Of a stretch of DNA of 64,000 bases, positions 1 through 11,540 are shown in pieces. The translations under genes were made by a program, and so were the position numbers. Under the pieces are notes generated by a model, which ran no database searches, was not told where the DNA came from, and saw only the letters and a program-made list of their open reading frames with translations. Each line of letters begins with the position of its first letter. Position 1 is the stretch's first letter. Source of the DNA: Clusia tigrina (Eukaryota > Arthropoda > Insecta > Diptera > Clusiidae); NCBI GenBank assembly GCA_920105625.2, contig OV050031.1, positions 80,175,995-80,239,994 of the forward strand, written 5' to 3'.

Positions 1-60
1 TCTGCTCGCCTGGAACATGTTGAAAATTCCGTTTCGCCGGGCTTGACTGGCTGCGACCAT
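1..60 (-). CDS. gag: Putative Gag N-terminus, partial (first 20 codons)
   Basis: An ATG at 60-58 on the minus strand opens a frame with no stop up to the window edge (20 codons, beginning MVAASQARRNGIF). It is called gag only from position: it is the first open frame downstream of LTR, PBS and a leader of about 520 bases. The fragment is basic and too short to show a domain, so family and intactness cannot be judged. It could also be a chance open frame, since 20 stop-free codons are not significant on their own; the architecture is what supports it. Confidence 0.5.
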   Translation of the reverse strand, partial: MVAASQARRNGIFNMFQASR

Positions 61-576
61 ACGTACGCCCCCTTTCAAGAGTTTTACTAAGGAACCAATG
101 TCAAGGCTTGATAACGATATTTGTTCTGGTTGCTCCTTATGGTGCTTGTGTTGATAAAATGTTGGTTTTCGTTGTTGGTTTACTTTGTCTTTGCTTTTTC
201 TTAGCTGTTTGCTTCTGAGTTCAATTTACAGTTACTTCTCCTTTAATCGTATTTAGTTTTTAAATTAAATTAAATTAAATTATTAAAATTTTAAATTTTT
301 CCTGGCTTTTTTTATTAAATGTTTTGCACAGATTTCTGAATAAAAACAACTATAAAGTTTTTTTTTTTGTTTTTTTTTCTTTAAAAAAAATTGGATTTTG
401 GTACTCTTTTAAAACAATGGTTTCCACAATGTTTGGAGTAAAATTTGAATAAAATTTTTCTTCAACTGAATTTAATTTTCAATTTTAAAAAATTGGATAT
501 TTTTCTGATATTTCTTTTTTGATTAAATATTTTCACAGTATTATTATTAGATTTAATTTTTTTCAAGGTTCACGTT
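61..576 (-). other. AT-rich untranslated leader of the antisense element
   Basis: About 516 bases between the primer-binding site and the putative gag start. The stretch is very AT-rich with long T/A runs, including T-runs near 360-380 on the + strand. I see no convincing open frame. In an LTR element this region would carry packaging signals, but none can be recognised by eye. Confidence 0.5.
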
Positions 577-592
577 GTTTGCTCGGGCGCCA
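577..592 (-). other. Primer-binding site, lysine-tRNA type
   Basis: On the minus strand the sequence reads TGGCGCCCGAGCAAAC. The first 13 bases match the PBS complementary to the tRNA-Lys 3' end known from lentiviruses (TGGCGCCCGAACA) except for one base. It lies immediately inside the LTR end, as expected for a minus-strand priming site. Confidence 0.7.
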
Positions 593-917
593 AATAAAAA
601 TACAAAGATTTATTTCTTTTTTTAATAGCCTTTATTACAGCACTATGTGCTTCTACCAGTTCTGATTTAGACTAAAACTTAAAACTAATTTGTTTCTAAA
701 TAAAGCTTTCGTTCACCTGCACATTTGCTTGTTCATCAAAATTGAGTTGCGCGTGTAGCGCAAGCAGACAGTTATCGTTGCCAAATTTTGGTGGGAAAGG
801 AATGTGCAATTAAACACCTTTAAATAATAAAATGATAAATGCAATTAAGCACCTTTAAATAAAGTAATAAATATTTCGTTCACGGTGGAACGAAATGTGG
901 AAAATAATGAAATAATG
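593..917 (-). repeat. 5' LTR of the antisense element, possibly truncated
   Basis: About 325 bases between the PBS and the array. On the minus strand it contains AATAAA at 636-631 and 614-609, close to the PBS-side end, as expected for a polyadenylation signal near the LTR 3' end. It also holds two copies of a roughly 17-base motif of the type AAAGGTGCTTAATTGCA about 50 bases apart. The termini are not TG...CA: the PBS-side end reads TTTTTATT and the array-side end TCATTATTTC. Either this family lacks TG/CA ends or the outer end was lost at the array junction. The partner LTR is outside the window. Confidence 0.55.
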
Positions 918-1009
918 AGGCAACATACCCCCCAATCGATAGCAGCAGAGATTGAGACGCCTTCAGAGACGCCTACAGACACGCTGAAAAAGGCTTCGAC
1001 GCCGACTGA

Positions 1010-2434
1010 GGCAGATAGGGGTAGATATAGGCATAGAGAAGGCAGCAGACCCACCAATAGACAGCGGCAGCGACTAAGACGCCTACAGAAAAGCTGACAG
1101 AGGCTGCGACGCCGACTGAGACGCCGGCTTTGGCAGATAGGGGTAGATATAGGAATAGAGAAGGCAGCTGACCCCCCAATCGACAGCAGCAGAGACTGAC
1201 AGGCCTACAGACACGCTGACAGAGGCTGCGACGCCGACTGAGACGCCGACTGAGGCAGATAGGTTTAGATATAGGCATAGACAAGGCAGCACACCCCCCA
1301 ATCGTCAGCGGCAGCGACTGAGACGCCTACAGAGACGCTTACAGAGGCTGCGATGCCGACTGATATGCCGACAGAGGCAGGAGGCTGCGACGCCGACTGA
1401 GATGCTAACTGAGGCAGATAGGGGTAGATATAGGCATAGAGACGGCAGCAGACCCCCCAATCGAAAGCGGCAGCGACTGAGACGCCTACAGAGACGCTGA
1501 CAGAGGCTGCGACACCGACTGAGACGCCAACTGAGGCAGATAGGGGTAGATATAGGAATAGAGAAGGCAGCTGACCCCCCCAATCGACAGTGGCAGTGAC
1601 TGAGACGCCTACTGAGACGCTGAGAAAGGCTGCGACACCTTCTGAGATGTCGACCGAGGCAGATAGGGGTAGATATAGGCAGAGAGAAGGCAGCAGACCC
1701 CCAATCGACAGCGGCAGTGACTGAGACGCCTACAGAAACGCTCACAGAGGCTGCGACACCGACTGAGACGCCAACTGAGGCCGATAAGGGTAGATATAGG
1801 AATCGAGAAGGCAGCTGACCCCCCCAATCGACAGTGGCAGTGACTGAGACGCCTACAGAGACGCTGTCAGAGGCTGAGACTCTGACTGAGACGCCGATTG
1901 AAGCAGATAGGGGTAGATATAGGCATAGAGAAGGCAGCAGAGCCACCCAATCGAGAGCGGCAGCGACGGAGACGGAGGCGCCTACAAAGACGCTGACAGA
2001 AGCTGCGACGCCGACTGAGACGTCGACCGAGGCAGATAGGGGTAGATATAAGCATAGAGAAGGCAGCAGACCCCCCAATCGACAGCGGCAGCGACTGAGA
2101 CACCTACAGGGACCCTGTCAGAGGCTGCGTCTCTGACTGAGACGCCGAATGAAGCAGATAGGGGTAGATATAGGCCTAGAGAAGGTAGCAGACCCACCAA
2201 TAGACAGCGGCAGCGGCGAAGACGCCTACAGAAATGCTGGCAGAGGCTGCGACGCTGACTGACGCAGAAAGGTGCAGATATAGGCATAGAGAAGGCAGCA
2301 GACCCCCCAATCGACAGCGGCAGCTACTGAGACGCATACAGAGACGCTGACAGAGCCTGCGACGCCTTGTGAGACGCCGGCTGAGGCAGATAGGTTGATA
2401 TAGGCATAGAGAAGGCAGCTGACCCCCCAATCGA
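1010..2434. repeat. Higher-order block P, copy 1
   Basis: About 1.42 kb that recurs at 14003-15427 at a constant offset of 12,993 bases and again near 16075-17497. Several unusual variants are shared, for example a 6-base GACGGA-type insertion near 1975 and the CTTGTGAGACGCCGG variant near 2357. The constant offset over more than ten monomers shows copying of a block rather than independent unit drift. Confidence 0.8.
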
Positions 2435-3238
2435 CAGTGGCAGTGACTGAGACGCCTATAGAGACGCTATCAGCGGCTGAGACTCTGACTGAGACGCCAA
2501 CTGAAGCAGATAGGGGTAGATATAGGCATAGAGAAGGCAGCAGAGCCACCCAATCGAGAGCGGCAGCGACGGAGACGCCTACAGAGACGCTGACAGAAGC
2601 TGCGACACCGACTGAGACGTCGACCGAGGCAGATAGGGGTAGATATAAGCATAGAGAAGGCAGCAGAACCCCCAATCGACAGCGGCAGCGACTGAGACAC
2701 CTACTGAGACGCTGACAAAAGCTGCGACACCGACTGAGACGCCTACAGAGACGCTTACAGAGGCTGCGACGCCGACTGATATGCCGACAGAGGCAGGAGG
2801 CTGCGACGCCGACTGAGATGCTAACTGAGGCAGATAGGGGTAGATATAGGCATAGACAAGGCAGCAGACCCCCCCAATCGACAGCGGCAGAGATTGAGAT
2901 GCCTTCAGAGACGCCTACAGACTCGCTGAAAAAGGCTTCGACGCCGACTGAGGCAGATAGCGGTAGATATAGGCAGCAGACCCACCAATAGACAGCGGCA
3001 GCGACTAAGACGCCTACAGAAATGCTGACAGAGGCTGCGACGCAGACTGACGCAGATAGGTGTAGATATAGGCATAGAGAAGGCAGCAGACCCCCCAATC
3101 GAAAGCAGGAGCGACTGAGACGCCTACAGAGGCGCTGACAGTGGCTGCGACGCCTACTGAGACGCCGACTGAGGCAGATAGGTTGATATAGGCAAAGAGA
3201 AGGCAGCTGACCCCCCAATCGACAGCGGCAGCTACTGA

Positions 3239-6200
3239 GACGCCTACTGAGACGCTGACAAAGGCTGCGCCACCTTCTGAGATGTCGACCGAGGCAGATA
3301 GGGGTAGATATAGGCATAGAGAAGGCAGCAGACCCCCAATCGATAGCGGCAGTGACTGAGACGCCTACAGAGACGCTGACAGAGGCTGCGACACCGACTG
3401 AGACGCCAACTGAGGCAGATAGGGGTAGATATAGGAATAGAGAAGGCAGCTGACCCCCCCAATCGACAGTAGCAGTGACTGAGACGCCTACAGAGACGCT
3501 GTCAGAGGCTGAGACTCTGACTGAGACGCCGATTGAAGCAGATAGGGGTAGATATAGGCATAGAGAACGCAGCAGAGCCACCCAATCGAGAGCGGCAGCG
3601 ACGGAGACGCCTACAGAGACGCTGACAAAAGCTGCGACGCCGACTGAGACGTCGACCGAGGCAGATAGGGGTAGATATAAGCATAGAGAAGGCAGCAGAC
3701 CCCCCAATCGACAGCGGCAGCGACTGAGACACCTACAGGGACGCTGTCAGAGGCTGCGTCTCTGACTGAGACGCCGACTGAAGCAGATAGGGGTAGATAT
3801 AATCATAGAGAAGGCAGCAGATCCACCAATAGACAGCGGCAGCGGCTAAGACGCCTACAGAAATGCTGACAGAGGCTGCGACGCCGACTGAGACGCCGAC
3901 TGAGGCAGATAGGGGTAGATATAGGCATAGAGAAGGCAGCAGACCCACCAATAGACAGCGGCAGCGACTAAGACGCCTACAGAAATGCTGACAGAAGTTG
4001 CGACGCCGACTGACGCAGATAGGTGTAGATATAGGCATAGAGAAGGCAGCAGACCCCCAATCGCAAGCAGGAGCGACTGAGACGCCTACAGAGATGCTGA
4101 CAGAGGCTGCGACGCCTACTGAAACGCCGACTGAGGCAGATAGGTTGATATAGGCATAGAGAAGGCAGCTGAGCCCCCAATCGACAGCGGCAGCGACTTA
4201 AACATCTACTGAGACGCTGACAAAAGCTGCGACACCGACTGAGACGCCGACTGAGGCAGATATTTTTAGATATAGGCATAGACAAGGCAGCAGACCCCCC
4301 AATCGACAGCGGCAGCGACTGAGACGCCTACAGAGACGCTTAAAGAGGCTGCGACGCCGACTGAGACGCCGACTGTGGCAGATAGGTTTAGATATAGTCA
4401 TAGACAAGGCAGCAGACCCCCCCAATCGACAGCGGCAGCGACTGAGACGCCTACAGAGACGCTTACAGAGGCTGCGACGCCGACTGAGACTCCGACTGTG
4501 GCAGATAGGTTTAGATATAGTCATAGACAAGGCAGCAGACTCCCCCAATCGACAGCGGCAGAGATTGAGACGCCTTCAGAGACGCCTACAGACACGCTGA
4601 AAAAGGCTTCGACGCCGACTGAGGCAGATAGGGGTAGATATAGGCAAAGAGAAGGCAGCAGACCCACCAATAGACAGCGGCAGCGACTAAGACGCCTACA
4701 GAAATGCTGACAGAGGCTGCGACGCCGACTGACGCAGATAGGTGTAGATATAGGCATAGAGAAGGCAGCAGACCCCCCAATCGAAAGCAGGAGCGACTGA
4801 GACGCCTACAGAGGCGCTGACAGTGGCTGCGACGCCTACTGAGACGCCGACTGAGGCAGATAGGTTGATATAGGCATAGAGAAGGCAGCTGACCCCCCAA
4901 TCGACAGCGGCAGCTACTGAGACGCCTACTGAGACGCTGACAAAAGCTGCGACACCGACTGAGACGCCTACAGAGATCCTTGCAGAGGCTGCGACGCCGA
5001 CTGATATGCCGACAGAGGCAGGAGGCTGCGACGCCGACTGAGATGCTAACTGAGGCAGATATGGGTAGATATAGGCATAGAGAAGGCAGCAGACCCGCAG
5101 TCGACAGCGGCAGCGACTGAGACGCCAATAGAGACGCTGACAGAGCCTGCGACGCCGACTCATACGCCAACCGAGGCAGATAGGGGAAGATATAGGCATA
5201 GAGAAGGCAGCAAGCCCCCCAATCGACAGCGGCAGCGACTGAGACTGCGCCGCCGACTGAGACGCCGACTGTGGCAGATAGGTTTAGATATAGGCATAGA
5301 GAAGGCAGCAGACCCACCAATAGACAGCGGCAGCGACTAAGACGCCTACAGAAATGCTGACAGAGGCTGCGACGCCGACTGACGCAGATAGGTGTAGATA
5401 TAGGCATGGGGAAGGCCGCAGACCCCCCAATCGACAGCGGCAGCGGCAGCGGCAGCGACTGAGCCGCCTACAGAGACGCTGACAGAGGCTGCGACGCCGA
5501 CTGAGACGCCGACTGAGGCAGATAGGGGTAGAAATAGGCATAGAGAGGGCAGCACCCCAATCGACAGAGGCAGCGACTGAGACACCTACAGAGACGCTGA
5601 CAGAGGATGCGACGCCTACTGAGACGCCGACTCAGGCAGATAGGGGTAGATATAGGCATAGAGAAGGCAGCACAGCCACCCAATCGAGAGCGGCAGCAAC
5701 AGAGACGCCTTCAGAGCCACTGACAGAGGCTGCGACGCCCTCTGAGACGCCGACTGAGGCAGATAGGTGTAGATATAGGCATAGAGAAGGCAGCAGAGCC
5801 CCCAATCGACAGCGGAGTGACTGACTCTCCTACAGAGACGCAGACAGAGGCTGCGACGCCTACTGAGACGCCTACTGAGGCAGATGGGGTTAGATCTAGG
5901 CATAGAGAAGGCAGCAGACCCTCCCATCAACAGCGGCAGCGACTGGGACGCCTACAGAGACGCTGACAGAGTCTGCGACGCCGAGTGATACGTCGACTTA
6001 GGCAGATAGGGGTAGATATAGGCATAGAGAAGGCATCAGACCCCCAATCGACAGCGACAGCGACTGAGAAACTTACAGAGACGCTGACAGAGGCTGCGAC
6101 GCCGATTGAGACGCCGACTCATGCAGATAGGGAGAGATATAGGCATAGAGAAGGTAGCAGACCCTCCCAATCGAGAGCGGCAGCTACGGAGACGCCTATA

Positions 6201-7523
6201 GAAATGCTGACAGAGGCTTCGACGCCGACTGAGACGCCGTCTGAGGCAGATAGGGGTAGATATAGGCATAGAGAAGGCAGCAGACCCCCAAATCGACAGC
6301 GGCAGCGACTGAGACGCCTACAGAGACGCTGACAGAGGCTGCGACACCTTCTGAGACGCCAACTGAGGCAGACAGGGGTAGATATAGGAATAGAGAAGGC
6401 AGCTGACCCCCCCAATCGACAGTGGCAGTGACTGAGACGCCTACAGAGACGCTGTCAGCGGCTGAGACTCTGACTGAGACGCCGACTGAAGCAGATAGGG
6501 GTAGATATAGGCATAGAGAAGGCAGCAGACCCCCAAATCGACAGCGGCAGCGACTGAGACGCCTACAGAGATGCTGACATAGGCTGCGACACCGACTGAG
6601 ACGCCAACTGACGCAGATAGGGGTATATATAGGAATAGAGAATGCAGCTGACCCCCCCAATCGACAGTGGCAGTGACTGAGACGCCTACAGAGACGCTGT
6701 CAGAGGCTGAGACTCTGACTGAGACGCCGATTGAAGCAGATAGGGGTAGATATAGGCATAGAGAAGGCAGCAGACCCCCCAATCGACAGCGGCAGCGACT
6801 CAGACACCTACAGAAATGCTGACAGAGGCTGCGAAACCGACTGATGCAGGTAGGTGCAGATATAGGCATAGAGAAGGTAGCAGACCCCCCAATCGACGGT
6901 GGCAGTGACTGAGACGCCTACTGAGACGCTGACAAAGGCTGCGACACCTTCTGAGATGGCGACCGAGGCAGATAGGGGTAGATATAGGCATAGAGAAGGC
7001 AGCAGACCCCCAATCGACAGCGGCAGTGACTGAGACGCCTACAGAGATGCTGACAGAGGCTGCGACACCGACTGAGACGCCAACTGAGGCAGATAGGGGT
7101 ATATATAGGAATAGAGAATGCAGCTGACCCCCCCAATCGACAGTGGCAGTGACTGAGACGCCTACAGAGACGCTGTCAGAGGCTGAGACTCTGACTGAGA
7201 CGCCGATTGAAGCAGATAGGGGTAGATATAGGCATAGAGAAGGCAGCAGAGCCACCCAATCGAGAGAGGCAGCGACGGAGACGCCTACAAAGACGCTGAC
7301 AGAAGCTGCGACGCCGACTGAGACGTCGACCGAGGCAGATAGGGGTAGATATAAGCATAGAGAAGGCAGCAGACCCCCCAATCGACAGCGGCAGCGACTG
7401 AGACACCTACTGAGACGCTTTCAAAAGCTGCGACACCGACTGAGACGCCTACAGAGACGCTTACAGAGGCTGCGACGCCGACTGATATGCCGACAGTGGC
7501 AGGAGGCTGCGACGCCGACTGAG
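3239..7523. repeat. Higher-order block Q, copy 1 (longest block, about 4.3 kb)
   Basis: Repeats at 19301-23561 at an offset of 16,062 falling to about 16,037 after a 28-bp length difference near 5250. The left limit is marked by a distinctive unit containing GCTGCGCCACCTTCTGAG; the right limit is where the second copy changes after 23561. Its first 1.6 kb also recurs at 8546-10062, at 45308 onward, at 49290 onward and, cut by the retrotransposon, at 42775 onward. Confidence 0.8.
4880..6230. repeat. Higher-order block R, copy 1
   Basis: A block defined by two rare variants: GCATGGGGAAGGCCGCAGAC near 5405 and GATACGTCGACTTAGGCAG near 5988. The two markers lie about 580 bases apart here and in three other copies. 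The block is also part of block Q copies 1 and 3. Confidence 0.8.
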
Positions 7524-8282
7524 ATGCTAACTGTGGCAGATAGGGGTAGATATAGGCATAGACAAGGCAGCAGACCCCCCCCAATCGACAGCGGCAGAGA
7601 TTGAGATGCCTTCAGAGACGCCTACAGACTCGCTGAAAAAGGCTTCGACGCCGACTGAGGCAGATAGCGGTAGATATAGGCAGCAGACCCACCAATAGAC
7701 AGCGGCAGCGACTAAGACGCGTACAGAAATGCTGACAGAGGCTGCGACGCAGACTGACGCAGATAGGTGTAGATATAGGCATAGAGAAGGCAGCAGACCC
7801 CCCAATCGAAAGCAGGAGCGACTGAGAAGCCTACAGAGGCGCTGACAGAGGCTGCGACGCCTGCTGAGACGCCGACTGAGGCAGATAGGTTATATAGGCA
7901 TAGAGAAGGCAGCTGACCCCCCAATCGACAGCGGCAGCGACTGAGACGCCTACTGAGACGCTGACAAAAGCTGCGACACCGACTGAGACGCCTACAGAGC
8001 GGCTTACAGAGGCTGCGACGCCGACTGATATGCCGACAGAGGCAGGAGGCTGCGACGCCGACTGAGATGCTAACTGAGGCAGATAGGGGTAGATATAGGC
8101 ATAGAAAAGGCAGCAGACCCGCAATCGACAGCGGCAGCGACTGTGACGCCTACAAAGACGCTTACAGAGGCTGCGACGCCGACTGAGACGCCGAATGAGG
8201 CAGGAGGCTGCGATGCCAACTGAGATGGTCTCTGAGGCAGATAGGGGTAGATATAGGCATAGAGAAGGCAGCAGACCCGACA

Positions 8283-8545
8283 ATCGATAGCGGAGGAGAC
8301 TGCGACGCCTACAGAGACGCAGAAAGAGGCTTCGACCCCGACTGAGACGCCGACTGAGGCAGATAAAGTTATATATTGGCATAGAGAAGGCATCATATCC
8401 CCAATCGACAGCGGTAGCGCCGGAGACGCCTACAGAGTCGCAGAAAGAGGCTCCGACGCCGACTGAGACGCTGACTGAGACAGATAAGGTTATATATAGG
8501 CATAGAGAAGGCATCATTCCCCCAGTCGACAGCGGTAGCGACTCA
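8283..8545. repeat. Divergent AT-richer units (family D), copy 1
   Basis: Two to three units in which the core becomes GATAAAGTTATATATTGG or close variants, the C-tract context changes to GGCATCAT, and the subrepeats contain GCAGAAAGAGGC. They are the most diverged monomers in domains A and B and sit directly before a block Q start. Confidence 0.75.
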
Positions 8546-10062
8546 GTCGCCTACTGAGACGCTGACAAAGGCTGCGCCACCTTCTGAGATGTCGACCGAG
8601 GCAGATACGGGTAGATATAGGCAAAGAGAAGGCAGCAGACCCCCAATCGATAGCGGCAGTGACTGAGACGCCTACAGAGACGCTGACAGAGGCTACGACA
8701 CCGACTGAGACGCCAACTGAGGCAGATAGGGGTAGATATAGGAATAGAGAAGGCAGCTGACCCCCCCAATCGACAGTAGCAGTGATTGAGACGCCTACAG
8801 AGACGCTGTCAGAGGCTGAGACTCTGACTGAGTCGCCGACTGAAGCAGATAGGGGTAGATATAGGCTTAGAGAAGGCAGCAGAGCCACCCAATCGAGAGC
8901 GGCAGCGACGGAGACGCCTACAGAGACGCTGACAGAAGCTGCGCCGCCGACTGAGACGTCGACCGAGGCGGATAGGGGTAGATATAAGCATAGAGAAGGC
9001 AGCAGCCCCCCAATCGACAGCGGCAGCGACTGAGACACCTACAGGGACGCTGTCACAGGCTGCGTCTCTGACTGAGACGCCGACTGAAGCAGATAGGGGT
9101 AGATATAATCATAGAGAAGGCAGCAGACCCACCAATAGACAGCGGCAGCGTCTAAGACGCCTACAGAAATGCTGACAGAGGCTGCGACGCCGACTGAGAC
9201 GCCGGCTGAGGCAGATAGGTGTAGATATAGGCATAGAGAATGCAGAAGACCCCCCAATCGCAAGCAGGAGCGACTGAGACGCTTACAGAGATGCTGACAG
9301 AGGCTGCGACGCCTACTGAAACGCCGACTGAGGCAGATAGGTTGATATAGGCATAGAGAAGGCAGCTGACCCCCCAATCGACAGCGGCAGCGACTTAAAC
9401 ATCTACTGAGACGCTGACAAAAGCTGCGACACCGACTGAGACGCCGACTGAGGCAGATAGGTTTAGATATAGGCATAGACAAGGCAGCAGACCCCCCAAT
9501 CGACAGCGGCAGCGACTGAGACGCCTACAGAGACGCTTATAGAGGCTGCGACGCCGACTGAGACGCCGACTGTGGCAGATAGGTTTAGATATAGTCATAG
9601 ACAAGGCAGCAGACCCCCCCCAATCGACAGCGGCAGGGACTGAGACGCCTACAGAGACGCTTACAGAGGCTGCGACGCCGACTGAGACTCCGACTGTGGC
9701 AGTTAGGTTTAGATATAGTCATAGACAAGGCAGCAGACTCCCCCAATCGACAGCGGCAGAGATTGAGACGCCTTCAGAGACGCCTACAGACACGCTGAAA
9801 AAGGCTTCGACGCCGGCTGAGGCAGATAGGGGTAGATATAGGCATAGAGAAGGCAGCAGACCCACCAATAGACAGCGGCAGCGACTAAGACGCCTACAGA
9901 AATGCTGACAGAGGCTGCGACGCCGACTGACGCAGATAGGTGTAGATATAGGCATAGAGAAGGCAGCAGACCCCCCAATCGAAAGCAGGAGCGACTGAGA
10001 CGCCTACAGAGGTGCTGACAGTGGCTGCGACGCCTACTGAGACGCCGACTGAGGCAGATAGG
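8546..10062. repeat. Higher-order block Q, partial copy 2
   Basis: Matches 3239-4862 at an offset of 5,307, dropping to about 5,198 after loss of roughly one unit. It is preceded by the divergent AT-richer units at 8283-8545. Confidence 0.75.
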
Positions 10063-10189
10063 GGTAGATATAGGCATAGAGAAGGCAGCAGACCCACCAA
10101 TAGACAGCGGCAGCGACTAAGACGCCTACAGAAATGCTGACAGAGGCTGCGACGCCGACTGACGCAGATAGGTGTAGATATAGGCATAG

Positions 10190-11540
10190 AGAAGGCAGCT
10201 GACCCCCCAATCGACAGCGGCAGCTACTGAAACGCCTACTGCGACGCTGACAAAAGCTGCGACACCGACTGAGACGACTACAGAGACGCTCACAGAGGCT
10301 GCGACGCCGACTGATATGCCGACAGAGGCAGGAGGCTGCGACGCCGACTGAGATGCTAACTTAGGCAGATATGGGTAGATATAGGCATAGAGAAGGCAGC
10401 AGACCCGCAATCGACAGCGGCAGCGACTGAGACGCCAACAGAGACGCTGACAGAGCCTGCGACGCCGACTCAGGCGCCAACCGAGGCAGATAGGGAAAGA
10501 TATAGGCATAGAGAAGGCAGCAAGCCCCCCAATCGACAGCGGCAGCGACTGAGACTGCGCCGCCGACTGAGACGCCGACTGTGGCAGATAGGTTTAGATA
10601 TAGGCACAGAGAAGGCAGCAGACCCACCAATAGACAGCGGCAGCGACTAACACGCCTACAGAAATGCTGACAGGGGCTGCGACGCCGACTGACGCAGATA
10701 GGTGTAGATATAGGCATGGGGAAGGCCGCAGACCCCCCAATCGACAGCGGCAGCGGCAGCGACTGAGCCGCCTACGGAGACGCTGACAGAGGCTGCGACG
10801 CCGACTGAGACGCCGACTGAGGCAGATAGGGGTAGAAATGGGCATAGAGAGGGCAGCACCCCAATCGACAGAGGCAGCAACTGAGACACCTACAGAGACG
10901 CTGACAGAGGATGCGACGCCTACTGAGACGCCGACTCAGGCAGATAGGGGTAGATATAGGCAAAGAGAAGGCAGCACAGCCACCCAATCGAGAGCGGCAG
11001 CAACAGAGACGCCTTCAGAGACACTGACAGAGGCTGCGACGCCCTCTGAGACGCCGACTGAGGCAGATAGGGGTAGATATAGGCATAGAGAAGGCAGTAG
11101 AGCCCCCAATCGACAGCGGAGTGACTGACTCTCCTACAGAGATGCAGACAGAGGCTGCGGCGCCTACTGAGACGCCTACTGAGGCAGATGGGGTTAGATA
11201 TAGGCATAGAGAAGGCAGCAGACCCTCCCATCAACAGCGGCAGCGACTGGGACGCCTACAGAGACGCTGACAGAGTCTGCGACGCCGAGTGATACGTCGA
11301 CTTAGGCAGATAGGGGTAGATATAGGCATAGAGAAGGCATCAGACCCCCAATCGACAGCGACAGCGACTGAGAAACTTACAGAGACGCTGACAGAGGCTG
11401 CGACGCCGATTGAGACGCCGACTCATGCAGATAGGGAGAGATATAGGCATAGAGAAGGTAGCAGACCCTCCCAATCGAGAGCGGCAGCTACGGAGACGCC
11501 TATAGAAATGCTGACAGAGGCTTCGACGCCGACTGAGGCA
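10190..11540. repeat. Higher-order block R, copy 2
   Basis: Both R markers are present (near 10715 and 11292). Offset to copy 1 is 5,304 to 5,310. A larger segment, 10045-11577, is repeated at 24496-26028 at a constant offset of 14,451 bases. Confidence 0.8.

Larger units (their letters stand above)
1..917 (-). mobile_element. 5' end of a second LTR retrotransposon, antisense, cut by the window edge
   Basis: Read on the minus strand this stretch has the order LTR, primer-binding site, AT-rich leader, then an ATG-started open frame that runs off the window. That is the order expected at the 5' end of an LTR retrotransposon or endogenous retrovirus. It differs from the element at 31679-42774: the PBS is of the lysine-tRNA type rather than serine type, and the leader and LTR sequences show no resemblance. 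The array begins abruptly at about 918, so the LTR abuts or is truncated by repeat DNA. The superfamily cannot be fixed from 20 Gag residues. Confidence 0.7.

Noticed and set aside
1305..2078. Protein-coding genes in the array (serine/valine-rich, arginine/cysteine-rich or TETP-repeat proteins)
   Set aside because: The same DNA is open in several frames on both strands, monomer length is not a multiple of three, the phase changes between neighbours, and no domain, splice pattern or conserved start is visible.
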